Positions 48,236-57,468 of a stretch of DNA of 64,000 nt are shown here, one piece after another. Origin of the DNA: Bacteroidota bacterium (GTDB lineage Bacteria > Bacteroidota > Rhodothermia > Rhodothermales > Bin80); NCBI GenBank assembly GCA_026709335.1, contig JAPOTE010000087.1:19016-83015 (forward strand), read 5' to 3'. The notes beneath the pieces were generated by a model. The model was not told the origin of the DNA. It ran no database searches and saw only the letters and a program-made list of their open reading frames with translations. The position numbers were made by a program, and so were the translations under genes. Numbering within the stretch: position 1 is the stretch's first letter; every line of letters begins with the position of its first letter.

Positions 48236-48633
48236 AGACACTATAATCACTTCATCTCACACATACGCCTGATTTATATTCAACCTCCTGCAAAACCTCT
48301 GAGATTGAGTACAAACATTGCTATGAGAGTATCTGTGGGGATCTTTTCTGTTTTAAAACAGAGATTTTGGAAGAACCTCCTCAGTGAGATACTTTCTTTC
48401 AAATTTCTACAAGAACAATCCTCGCCATGATTCATAGGTTTCTGTAGATATCACCAATTATTTATCAATTACAGTTGCTCCCAAGAAGCCGTAACTCTCC
48501 GTAAAACAGGATCTTTCACCTTTGTTTTTCCAAAATCTAGGATCGTTTTAGGCCAAAACTTATACTTCCCCACTATTTTTGTAGTAAACCCATAATTGAA
48601 ACAGCAGAAAACGAATTGGTGGGATTTCTGTAT
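48236..48633. other. Non-coding gap with palindrome upstream of the second TonB receptor
   Basis: About 400 bp without a credible gene. A 16-bp perfect palindrome, TCTGTTTTAAAACAGA, lies at 48347-48362, about 110 bp upstream of the receptor start. It could be an operator or part of a terminator for the lipoprotein gene to the right; it has no clear T-run. Confidence 0.4.
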
Positions 48634-49707
48634 CTATTCTACCTGTTCGTTGATTGGTAGTCCGGAAACTCCGCCCAAAGAGGCAGAATGTGTACTCCTG
48701 GTCCCTCGTCCACGCGTTCTACTTATGCCAGCCCATGTTGACAATGTGCCATGTCCACTACTACTTCCTCTCGAGGTAATTACTGTTACACTTACTGAGG
48801 CGGATTGTCCACTGGGAAGATCAGTGCTACTCACAGAATCTAAGAAATAGCCACCATTAGAATTCTTGTATTTGAAGAATTCGGTATTTGCGACCCCTCT
48901 TCGTGATCCTATCCATGTTGTATAAGATGTATTCCACATCAAGACGGTTCCCGGAGAATTGGACGTGAAGTTACTATCGCCAGAATTCACTTTTATACTC
49001 GGGTAATCAAAGTCGGTAGCGCACATATCAGTATTAGCGATAGAGCGTGCAGGATTAGTTCCGGCAGAAAATCCAAAATCATCAGGCCTACCACAACCGG
49101 ATTGTATCCCGGCGGAATTTGCAGATTTAGATAAAATCAATACATCGGTCAGTCGAGATACCTCTTGATCTTGTAAAAATCTCGATAGATAGTTTCGTAT
49201 TTCTTTGGAGGGATTCATAATTGTTAAATCGACCATTTCGGAAACCCCTCCCGTGATGTGTTGTTTTACATACGATGCATTTTCAAGTGAGTAGAGAGTA
49301 TCTCCAATGATCAGGAGCCCTTCGTAATTAACTAATGCTAACTCTTCAGGTGGAAGGATCAATTCATATTGAAGATACTCTTTGAGAGACTCGTGAATGA
49401 GAATAGATTCATTAGTAAAAAGTGATTTTTTCCAGATAAAATCAGCGAAGATGTGAAAATCTTCATGTGATCGAAATCGCTTGATTGGTGAGCGATCAGA
49501 GAAAAAATTAATTTTAGGTTTTCCCCAAACTGTATCAATATCCGCCATCTGATCTAAGTCAGCCATTACAGAAAGATCTATTTCTACATATTCTACTGAC
49601 TTCAAATCTTTTACCGGCTTGTTTGTAATCAAAGATTTGTCGCAACCTGAGAATATTGCTGAAAAAAGAAATAGTATCGAGAAAATTGACCATCGTAGGT
49701 ATTTCAT
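48634..49707 (-). CDS. Unrecognised lipoprotein with Ser/Thr/Gly-rich C-terminus
   Basis: About 357 residues from the ATG at 49707 (MKYLRWSIFSILFLFSAIFS), which gives a lipobox with Cys at about residue 22; the frame extends upstream in a way that does not look coding. The first half is helical, with FADFIWKKSLFTNESILIHE and LALVNYEGLLIIGDTLYSLE, a layout reminiscent of DUF4848-like Bacteroidota lipoproteins. The last 80 residues are rich in Ser, Thr, Gly and Arg (SVSVTVITSRGSSSGHGTLS, then RGRGTRSTHSASLGG). No domain can be named with confidence. It is isolated between non-coding gaps. Confidence 0.65.
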   Translation of the reverse strand: MKYLRWSIFSILFLFSAIFSGCDKSLITNKPVKDLKSVEYVEIDLSVMADLDQMADIDTVWGKPKINFFSDRSPIKRFRSHEDFHIFADFIWKKSLFTNESILIHESLKEYLQYELILPPEELALVNYEGLLIIGDTLYSLENASYVKQHITGGVSEMVDLTIMNPSKEIRNYLSRFLQDQEVSRLTDVLILSKSANSAGIQSGCGRPDDFGFSAGTNPARSIANTDMCATDFDYPSIKVNSGDSNFTSNSPGTVLMWNTSYTTWIGSRRGVANTEFFKYKNSNGGYFLDSVSSTDLPSGQSASVSVTVITSRGSSSGHGTLSTWAGISRTRGRGTRSTHSASLGGVSGLPINEQVE

Positions 49708-50152
49708 GGGTACCCGGTTTATTTGGTGAGGGTCTTGCTTCAGAGGTGTCTGATGACGACGCGACGATTCAATTTTCCATCTTTTCACAGTTCTACCATG
49801 ATCATGCGGCATCAAAGAATTCTTTTGTAGGATTTGGGACTTCCGTTATCCAAAAGTGGATAAGAGCTTCGGATTGGAGTTGAATGTTCAAGAGTTTTTT
49901 GTAACACAGCCAGTTCGTCCATATAAGGAATCCTTCATTAGTCTGTTGATATGGAGGCAATATTCGTGCCATCCCCTGTCTAGCAGGTTGGTCAATAATT
50001 TTGAATCCAAGGAGATTGACTGTTTGCAGGACTCGATCAATATTTCAACGGTATTCAGTGACTCTGTATGAGTTGAACGCTGGTATCCGATATGCTAAAG
50101 CGTAGAATTGGAGCACCAGGCTAACCGGTAAAACGTATAGGGTAGAAGCTCC
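49708..50152. other. Non-coding gap
   Basis: A 445-bp gap with no convincing frame, repeat or RNA gene on either strand. The promoter of the lipoprotein at 49707 should lie in its left part. Confidence 0.5.
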
Positions 50153-50518
50153 TCAATATACAGTCGGATCAAACCCGTTAAAATTCGTGCACGAGGATTT
50201 CGGAATAAAGAATAATTTGCCGATGCAATCTACTTCTATCTTGGAGGGCCAGATCTCTACCCAAAAGGATTCCAGTAACCAATCTGTCCACTCATAAAAT
50301 TGAAGAGCCTTGATTGATTCTACAATTCCATGCACTGGAAAGGATACGTTAGGTTTTTTATAAAGAAATTTGTTTCTGAAAGGTACGATATTTTCCAAAG
50401 TGTGAATTTTTGAAAATTTAAGCCGCCACCAATATTGAGAATTTCTATCTTCGTCAATTTGTTCATCAACGCAGGGATATGCCTGCGTTGAATAAATTCT
50501 ATACCTTGGATCTTGGGC
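50153..50518 (-). pseudogene. Start-less coding fragment overlapping the AAA ATPase 3' end
   Basis: A frame of about 122 codons that ends at 50153 has protein-like composition: QDPRYRIYSTQAYPCVDEQ, then NSQYWWRLKF and FYEWTDWLLESFWVEIWPSK. No ATG or GTG start is available; the first usable codon is a TTG at 50398, well inside the coherent part. It may be a truncated 3' part of a lost gene, or the frameshifted C-terminus of the AAA ATPase that precedes it, whose stop lies next to where the frame becomes convincing. I do not recognise the family. Confidence 0.4.
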
Positions 50519-50520
50519 GG

Positions 50521-51720
50521 TTACAATTTCTCGCTTATTTGAGATTGCTGAGAAAATACGATCTTCTCTGGGGCATATTTTTCTTTTAGCCAGTTCCGCA
50601 TCGATGGGATCGGAATGGTATAGATTCCATCCTGACTGTGTAATATACCACGATCTAGTGCCCGATTAAACAAATCCTGTGCTTTATCCGGGCCATACTC
50701 TTGCGATAGAGCTGCTTCAATATCTTCCTGGTCCAGGCCATCTTGTGTTGCAACATTTTTCATTAGCCGTGCCAAACTGCAACGCTCTTTCCTGCTAATA
50801 TCCTCTGCACGTTGTTTATAGTATGCCTCTCGTCCTTCTTCTCCCAATTTATATACGACGATCAGACCAGCAGGGGTCATTTTCCCCTTATCTTTCTGAA
50901 TTTGCTTGACTGCTGTTTCTGCATAAGCCGTAATATGCTGAGGCCAGCCATGCGTTTTCTGTGCTATGGCATCGATCCATTCCGCAGGGTTTCCCTTGGC
51001 TTCACCCTCTTTCACGAGCCAATCCTGGATTACTGCACGCTCAGCCCCCTTGTCCAGCGCCCCTAACTCCACGAAGCATCCTCCTCTGAACCTTGAAATC
51101 CCAAGCGACCTAAATGCTTTACTGGTCGTCCCCAAGCCTGCCACCAGAAGGATGACGGGCTTGTTCAACTCTCCGTTGTGGATGGCTTCCAGTAAGTCAC
51201 CCACCTCATCAAATTGAGTTTTTGAAAGTGCGGTTGCTTTTGATAATCTCTGTGCTTCATCTAAAACCAAGAGTAGAGGTTTTCTTTTCCGTTTTTCACC
51301 CACGTTAAGATTAGTGGTTGAACGTGCAGGTTTAGAGAGAGAGACTTCTGCCTTAAAAGCTTCCAACAAACTCAAAGAGACGCTGTCTATCCCCGCCATT
51401 TCTCCAAATCCAAGGGATCGTAACATCTTTCCTTTATCCCAAAGAGCATCCGTCTTAATTTTTGCGACATGCCATCCCTTGCCGCATGCCAATTTTCCAC
51501 ATTGATCAAGCAAGGCAGTTTTTCCTACACCTGGTGCGCCCTGAATTAGGAAAGTAGTCCCATTTACCCCCTTCTTAGTACGCCCTAAAAGGTCTTCAAA
51601 ATCATGCAGGATCTGTGTACGCCCATGAAAATACGCTGCGGGTCCACGGTCGGAAATGATACGGGATATAGAACGTCGAGATTTGGCCATTAATGTTTTA
51701 TCATCAAAATGAGATGCCAT
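50521..51720 (-). CDS. Orphan AAA/STAND-like ATPase
   Basis: A 399-residue P-loop ATPase: Walker A is GAPGVGKT at residues 61-68 and Walker B is LLLVLDEAQRLSKA with D154-E155. A sensor-like LLVAGLGTTSKAFRSLGISR follows, then TQDGLDQEDIEAALSQEYGP in a helical C-terminal part that may be a winged helix. The FHGRTQILHDFEDLL start is typical of ORC/AAA_16-like modules that act as DNA- or signal-responsive switches. There is no transposase, toxin or effector partner beside it apart from the start-less fragment. Role unknown; mobile-element or defence function is possible but not shown. Confidence 0.75.
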   Translation of the reverse strand: MASHFDDKTLMAKSRRSISRIISDRGPAAYFHGRTQILHDFEDLLGRTKKGVNGTTFLIQGAPGVGKTALLDQCGKLACGKGWHVAKIKTDALWDKGKMLRSLGFGEMAGIDSVSLSLLEAFKAEVSLSKPARSTTNLNVGEKRKRKPLLLVLDEAQRLSKATALSKTQFDEVGDLLEAIHNGELNKPVILLVAGLGTTSKAFRSLGISRFRGGCFVELGALDKGAERAVIQDWLVKEGEAKGNPAEWIDAIAQKTHGWPQHITAYAETAVKQIQKDKGKMTPAGLIVVYKLGEEGREAYYKQRAEDISRKERCSLARLMKNVATQDGLDQEDIEAALSQEYGPDKAQDLFNRALDRGILHSQDGIYTIPIPSMRNWLKEKYAPEKIVFSQQSQISEKL

Positions 51721-52308
51721 ATACGATTCTATGTACTGCGTACTTGAGTCGGTTCACATATGCGATTGAGTGTCTCTCAAACAAGAATACAACACCAAGA
51801 AATGTACTATTTTGGAGGGTGAAGGTTTTGGCCTACATTTTGGGAGATTTCATTTTGTAGATCTCCCGTCAAATTCCCTGACCGACAGAGAGTTTTTCAC
51901 GTCAGCCGTTTTAAAAGCATAAGCAGCGAAGATGGGAAAAATATCGTGGCCGTATCAATCAGCATGAAATACCCTGAGACTGGGTCGTGAGCTGGGATTT
52001 TTTCGTTTCATCCGTAGCCTGTAGGGCTTGAAATGTAATCCGACTCAAGTCTGTTATTTGATTGGGTTTCCACCTTTTGGCAGGCATGACAGATCCGGCG
52101 CAGGAGGTTATCTATCCATTAATTCTATTTTGGGCAGTGTAATCAATATCCTATCCTACCGTTTCTAGGATTGATCTGTTGATAACAAAGCGAATTATAT
52201 CGAGTAAGACACATAGAACCTCTTGCAGGCTTTTCAACTTGGAGGAATCATATTCTATCACAAGCAATGAATCAAGCTTTGCAAGCCGTCGCATAATCGG
52301 GATAAAGT
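51721..52308. other. Non-coding gap between AAA ATPase and galK
   Basis: A 588-bp divergent intergenic region. No credible gene, repeat or structured RNA was recognised; the short frames present have no coding character. It should contain the promoters of both the AAA ATPase and the galK unit. Confidence 0.5.
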
Positions 52309-53478
52309 ATGCCAAGCTCGAAGCAGGCCGCAGCAGAGACGTTCGCAAAATGGTGCGGAGGAGAAAATCCTTTGCTCGTGGCCCATGCTCCGGGAAGAGT
52401 CAACCTGGTGGGAGATCATACAGACTACAATGGCGGGTTAGTATTACCGATGATTCTGGATCGGTCGATATATGTTGCTCTGCGGCCAAGTTCAACGGGA
52501 TTTCATCGTCTTCGATCAGGCAATTATCGGGAAGAGATTTCCTTTTCTCCGGGAGGATGGCCACAGGTACCAGATGCTCACTGGGCGTCGTACATAGCTG
52601 GCATGATTCAAGAATTACCCCCACCAGCCCCCGTCGAAATGCTGATTATCGGGGATGTCCCGTTGGGAGCGGGCCTTAGTTCTTCGGCCGCACTTGAGAT
52701 GGCTGCAGGCCTTGCACTTGAAGCATTGCGTGGCACTCCAGTAGATCCGCTGGATCTTGCTCAAATCGGCCAGAGGGTAGAACATCAATACCTCAATGTG
52801 CAATGCGGGGTCATGGATCAGATTGTGTCTCGGGTTGGTCGTGCAGATCACGCGCTTTTTTTGGATTGCAATACATTAAAATTGGAGCATATCCCATTCC
52901 GGGGTAAAGATGCACAATTTGTAATCATTGACAGCAGAGTCAAGCGAAAGCTTGCCGATTCAAAGTACAATGAAAGACGGGCAGAATGCCAGAGTGCACT
53001 ACAGCGCATCCAAAACATGGATGCATCCATTGAGTCACTCAGTCAAGTAGAACGTCACCATATTTTCCGTCTGAAAGAACCGGTTCTGCAGCGGCGGGCC
53101 AGGCATGTTCTTTATGAGAATGAGCGAGTGCGGTGGGCCTGTGATGCCATAATTAACAAAGACTGGTTCAATTTAGGCCAGATACTGACTGCATCGCATA
53201 TCAGTCTCAGAGATGACTACGAGGTGAGCTGTGAGGAGTTGGATTTTTTGGTCGCTACCGCTGAGGTTCATCCAGAAGTCTATGGGGCAAGAATGATGGG
53301 AGGAGGGTTTGGTGGCTGTACAATTAATTTGGTGCGGAGTGAGAGCGCACATTCATTTGCGGAATCGGTTACAGGGATCTACGAAAAGAAATATCAACGG
53401 AAGGCCCATGCTCATGTACTTGGTACAGGAATTGAAGCAGGAGTACAATGGGTGGATTCAAACGGAGCTTGGGCATAG
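52309..53478 (+). CDS. galK: Galactokinase
   Basis: A GHMP kinase that phosphorylates galactose at C1. The 389-residue protein has the signature APGRVNLVGDHTDYNGG (residues about 28-44; most members have GEHTDYN, here GDHTDYN). The phosphate-binding loop VPLGAGLSSSAALEMA (about 113-128) and C-terminal MMGGGFGGCTINLV are also present. The ATG at 52309 places the signature at the usual distance. No galT, galE or galM is adjacent; instead a DapA-family lyase follows after 37 bp. The Glu-to-Asp change in the signature leaves some doubt about whether galactose is the true substrate. Confidence 0.9.
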   Translation: MPSSKQAAAETFAKWCGGENPLLVAHAPGRVNLVGDHTDYNGGLVLPMILDRSIYVALRPSSTGFHRLRSGNYREEISFSPGGWPQVPDAHWASYIAGMIQELPPPAPVEMLIIGDVPLGAGLSSSAALEMAAGLALEALRGTPVDPLDLAQIGQRVEHQYLNVQCGVMDQIVSRVGRADHALFLDCNTLKLEHIPFRGKDAQFVIIDSRVKRKLADSKYNERRAECQSALQRIQNMDASIESLSQVERHHIFRLKEPVLQRRARHVLYENERVRWACDAIINKDWFNLGQILTASHISLRDDYEVSCEELDFLVATAEVHPEVYGARMMGGGFGGCTINLVRSESAHSFAESVTGIYEKKYQRKAHAHVLGTGIEAGVQWVDSNGAWA

Positions 53479-53515
53479 CCACAATGCTTAAGAGGACCTC
53501 ACCAAACAGGCTATA

Positions 53516-54436
53516 ATGTCTCAGGATCCGTCGTTTTCAGTTCTGACAGCCAGTCTGACACCATTAGATCATAATTTGAATATAGATTGTGATCATCTCG
53601 CATCTCATGCACAGTGGCTATTGAGTCAAGGAGCTTCAGGAATTGTCCTTCTCGGAACGACAGGGGAAGCAAATAGCTTCAATATCTCAGAAAGAAAACG
53701 AGCTCTTGAAGCAGTCGTACACTCAGGAATTCGTCCGGATAAGCTTATCGTCGGGACAGGATGCTCCGCGCTTACAGATACGCTGAATTTGACAAAACAT
53801 GCACTGGATATTGGAATTTGTCGCGTTTTGGTTATGCCCCCATTCTATTACAAGAACGTGAGCGAAGATGGTTTGTATGCTTCATATGATTACTTACTCC
53901 AACATGTAGGGAACAGCGAAATCAGGCTATACCTGTATCATTTCCCAAAGATGAGTGCTATCCCGATTACTTCCGTACTCGTAGAGCGACTACTCAGGTC
54001 ATATCCGGATCAAATTGCAGGATTTAAAGATTCCAGCGGTGATTGGACAAATATTTCAATGATGGTTCAGCAATTCCCCGGGCTTCAGGTGTTTGCGGGA
54101 AGCGAGCAATTTTTATTGGACACCATCAGAGCCGGAGGTGCCGGATGCATTAGTGCCACAGCTAATGTGACATCTCGGTTAGCAGCAGAAGTATTATCCA
54201 AATGGAATGCCCCCGAAGCAGAGGCTCTTCAGCGTCATCTGTATCAAATTCGAAAAGCAGTAGAGCGCTGGCCCATGATTGCTGCTTTGAAAGCACTGCT
54301 GCAGGATTTGACTGGCCATCCTCACTGGAAGAACCTTAGACCTCCCCTCAAAGCTCTGAATGTCACCGATGCACACAGGTGCATACACTCATACAAAGGA
54401 TTATTGGAATCAAGGCAGACTTCAAACGATCAATGA
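53516..54436 (+). CDS. DapA/NanA-family lyase (class I aldolase fold)
   Basis: A 306-residue member of the dihydrodipicolinate synthase/N-acetylneuraminate lyase family. The pyruvate-binding loop is GTTGEAN near residue 46. The Schiff-base lysine lies in IAGFKDSSGDW (about residue 170), and the catalytic Tyr is probably in LYLYHFPKMSA (about 140). The pattern YHFPKMSA differs from YNIP/YNVP of true DapA and NanA, so it is more likely another aldolase or hydratase of the family. Its last codon overlaps the ATG of the three-domain gene (ATGA at 54433-54436), which suggests a shared pathway. Confidence 0.85.
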   Translation: MSQDPSFSVLTASLTPLDHNLNIDCDHLASHAQWLLSQGASGIVLLGTTGEANSFNISERKRALEAVVHSGIRPDKLIVGTGCSALTDTLNLTKHALDIGICRVLVMPPFYYKNVSEDGLYASYDYLLQHVGNSEIRLYLYHFPKMSAIPITSVLVERLLRSYPDQIAGFKDSSGDWTNISMMVQQFPGLQVFAGSEQFLLDTIRAGGAGCISATANVTSRLAAEVLSKWNAPEAEALQRHLYQIRKAVERWPMIAALKALLQDLTGHPHWKNLRPPLKALNVTDAHRCIHSYKGLLESRQTSNDQ

Positions 54437-57400
54437 TTGAACACTCGGCGCCAAGTTTTTCGATAACTCAAGCCAAATCTTTGACGCAGGAAATTTTTGG
54501 GCTTAGTGGCAATGTAACAGAGCTACCCAGCCATCTTGATCAAAATTTTCGTCTGGATACAGATTCGGGGTCTTTTGTTCTGAAACTCGCCAACGCGGCA
54601 GCAGAACCCAGTTATGTGGATCTTCAGCAGTCTGTCCTGACCTATCTTCAAGAGAAGGAGAGGGGGGAGAGTTTTCCGGTTGTTGTACCAACTCGATCGG
54701 GGAATCTGAAAACAATCGTAGATGGCAAGGAAGGGGGGCAGCACCAGGCTTGGATGGTCACTTGGCTGAAGGGGCGTACGTTGGAGAAGGTAAAGCCTAT
54801 GTTTCCAACGCTTCTGCGAGATTTAGGGTATTTTCTGGGCTCTCTTGACCAAACGCTTGAAGGATTTGAGCATGCATCAGCCCATCGTAATTATATCTGG
54901 GATCTGCGCAAGGCTGCTCAGTTCATTGAATATCTGGTTCATATTCCTGATGCCAAGCGGCGTCAACTGGTAGAAAATTCATTGGAATTCTTTCAGAACA
55001 AAATTTTACCCTCACTTGATCATTTCCGGCAGAGCGTGATTCACCATGACGCCAATGATCACAATATAGTTGTTCAAGGTACAGGCTATCAGGCAAGAGT
55101 TGGGGGGCTCATTGATTTTGGGGATACGCTACATACGGCTACCGTGATAGAGTTGGCAATTGCGGCGACCTATGTGATGATGGAAAAACCTGATCCGGTT
55201 GGAGCGGCGGCAGAAGTGATACGTGGTTATCATGAAGCCCATCCCTTGGAAGAGTCAGAAATTGCGGTGCTGCACGGGTTAATCAGGGCTCGACTCTGTT
55301 CCAGTGTCCTCGTTTCGGCTTACAGAGGAATGCTCGAACCTGAAAATGAATACATTCGGGTATCTGAACAAGGTGCGTGGTCTCTGCTAAAGCAGCTGGA
55401 TGCGGAATCTCCCTCTTTGGCCGAATATCGATGGAGAGCAGCATGTGGGTTGGAGCCTTGTCCAAAGAATAAGCGCTTGATCAAAAAGCTACAAAAAAAT
55501 AGCTTTGCCGCCGTCATGCAGCCGGACGTCTGTACGGTGTCGCCTCTTGTGTTTGACCTGAGCGTCAGCAGCCCTTTGATCGGCCCCCTGGATAAGCAAC
55601 CAGATCCCAATAAGGCTTCGGCTGCATGGTTTAGAAGGATCCGACGTGCGGGTGCTGAAATTGGGATTGGCCGTTACAATGAGCCTCGAATCGTTTACAC
55701 AGCAGAGCATTACAAATCGCCGAACAATGAATTTGATGAAAGCCGAACGATTCACCTGGGCATAGACCTATTCAAAGAAGCAGGGACTCCAATTTATGCT
55801 CCTCTCAGTGGTAAGGTTCATAGTCTCTCATTTAGTCGCAATCCAATGGATTTTGGGGGACTGGTGATTTTAGAACACTCAATAGAGGGAGAGAAGTTTT
55901 ATACATTGTATGGACATCTCAGTGAAGATTCGGTTCTCGGACTTGAGTCAGAAAAAGAAATTTCCAAGGGGGAGCAATTTGCATCCCTCGGAGCACCGGA
56001 AGAGAATGGAGGATGGATTCCTCATTTACATTTTCAGGTGATCACTGATTTGTTGGGTCAATCTGGAGGGTATTGGGGGGTTGCAGCGGCAAGTCAGCGG
56101 GAGGTGTGGTTATCAATATGCCCAGATCCCAATCTTCTGCTTGGAATCCAGGATGATGATCTGTTCGTGGAGAAATCTCCCGCAGAGAGTATTCGTTCCC
56201 GCCGAAAAGAATTTATTGGAGGGAATCTCAGTATTTCTTACCGGACACCTCTCCACATAGTGCGTGGGTATCGTCAATATCTTTACGACGAAACTGGCCG
56301 TGCATTTTTGGATGCCGTCAATAATGTACCTCATGTGGGACATAGCCACCCCAGGGTCACTGCGGCAGCAATTCGGCAAATGCGGGTTCTGAATACGAAT
56401 ACGCGTTATCTGCACAGAACGCTCGTTGATTATGCAGAGCGATTGGCTGACACGATGCCTGATCCGCTTAATGTCTGCTATTTTGTGAATTCTGGGAGCG
56501 AAGCCAACGATCTTGCTTTACGTTTGGCGTTTGCTCATACCGGTCGTCAGGATATTGCGGTATTGGAAGGTGCTTATCATGGCCATTTGAGTTCTCTGAT
56601 TGCAATTAGCCCATACAAGTTTGACGGACCAGGTGGTGCGGGAGCGCCTCCTCATGTTCACCAAGCTCCCGTACCAGATACATATCGAGGCCGTTTTCGC
56701 GGGATTAATGCAGCGAAGGATTATGTCGAAGCATTAAAGTCAAAAATTGACACTGCCTCGGACGGGATTGCAGCATTTATTTGTGAGTCTCTTCTGGGCT
56801 GTGGTGGACAAATTGAGCTACCCGAGGGATATCTTGAGGGAGTTTATGCACACGTACGCGAAACAGGAGGTATCTGCATTGCAGATGAGGTACAGGTAGG
56901 ATTTGGGCGTATGGGCAGTGAGTTCTGGGGGTTTCAGACTCAGCAGGTTACACCGGACATTGTCGTCTTGGGTAAGCCAATGGGGAATGGGCATCCACTT
57001 GCAGGAGTTGTAACAACCCCTGAGATCGCTCAATCTTTCGATAACGGAATGGAATTTTTCAGCACGTTTGGAGGTAATCCAGTTTCATGCATGGTAGGGA
57101 TGGCGGTAATGGATGTGATTGAGTCAGAAAAGCTACAGGAGAACGCACGCATCACGGGCAATACTTTAAAGCAATCTCTTCTGAAGCTGAAGAATAAATA
57201 CCCCTTGATTGGAGATGTACGAGGCAGGGGATTATTCTTAGGGATAGAATTGGTAAGAGATCTTCAAACATTGGAGCCGGCGGATCAGGAGGCAGAGTAT
57301 ATTGCCAACCGTATGCGCGACCTGGGGATTCTGATTTCAACGGACGGCCCTCTTCATAACGTTTTGAAGATCAAGCCACCTCTGGTGTTCGACGAATCTA

Positions 57401-57468
57401 ACGCAGTTCGATTGGTGAAGGTATTGGATTCTGTACTTGAGGAGAATGGCACGAAGCTCAATCAATAG
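54433..57468 (+). CDS. APH-type kinase + M23 peptidase-like + class III aminotransferase fusion
   Basis: A 1,011-residue protein with three domains. Residues about 20-300 are an aminoglycoside-phosphotransferase-like kinase with VIHHDANDHNIVVQG and LIDFGDT as catalytic and metal loops. About 425-560 is an M23/LytM-type fold with HLGIDLF (near 440) and PHLHFQV (near 529), which keep the zinc ligands. From about 588 comes a class III PLP fold with YHGHLSS, ADEVQVGFGRMGSEFWGF and the PLP lysine in VLGKPMGNG (about 846). The outer domains match hydroxylysine kinase and the ammonio-phospholyases AGXT2L1/2, which act in sequence. The ATG at 54433 overlaps the lyase stop; an in-frame ATG at 54379 lies inside that gene and is less likely. 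Reaction inferred: amino-alcohol phosphorylation, then phosphate and ammonia elimination. Confidence 0.85.
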   Translation: MIEHSAPSFSITQAKSLTQEIFGLSGNVTELPSHLDQNFRLDTDSGSFVLKLANAAAEPSYVDLQQSVLTYLQEKERGESFPVVVPTRSGNLKTIVDGKEGGQHQAWMVTWLKGRTLEKVKPMFPTLLRDLGYFLGSLDQTLEGFEHASAHRNYIWDLRKAAQFIEYLVHIPDAKRRQLVENSLEFFQNKILPSLDHFRQSVIHHDANDHNIVVQGTGYQARVGGLIDFGDTLHTATVIELAIAATYVMMEKPDPVGAAAEVIRGYHEAHPLEESEIAVLHGLIRARLCSSVLVSAYRGMLEPENEYIRVSEQGAWSLLKQLDAESPSLAEYRWRAACGLEPCPKNKRLIKKLQKNSFAAVMQPDVCTVSPLVFDLSVSSPLIGPLDKQPDPNKASAAWFRRIRRAGAEIGIGRYNEPRIVYTAEHYKSPNNEFDESRTIHLGIDLFKEAGTPIYAPLSGKVHSLSFSRNPMDFGGLVILEHSIEGEKFYTLYGHLSEDSVLGLESEKEISKGEQFASLGAPEENGGWIPHLHFQVITDLLGQSGGYWGVAAASQREVWLSICPDPNLLLGIQDDDLFVEKSPAESIRSRRKEFIGGNLSISYRTPLHIVRGYRQYLYDETGRAFLDAVNNVPHVGHSHPRVTAAAIRQMRVLNTNTRYLHRTLVDYAERLADTMPDPLNVCYFVNSGSEANDLALRLAFAHTGRQDIAVLEGAYHGHLSSLIAISPYKFDGPGGAGAPPHVHQAPVPDTYRGRFRGINAAKDYVEALKSKIDTASDGIAAFICESLLGCGGQIELPEGYLEGVYAHVRETGGICIADEVQVGFGRMGSEFWGFQTQQVTPDIVVLGKPMGNGHPLAGVVTTPEIAQSFDNGMEFFSTFGGNPVSCMVGMAVMDVIESEKLQENARITGNTLKQSLLKLKNKYPLIGDVRGRGLFLGIELVRDLQTLEPADQEAEYIANRMRDLGILISTDGPLHNVLKIKPPLVFDESNAVRLVKVLDSVLEENGTKLNQ

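Noticed and set aside
50521..51720. AAA ATPase as TnsC of a Tn7-like transposon
   Set aside because: No TnsA, TnsB or TniQ-like genes or transposon ends were found nearby.
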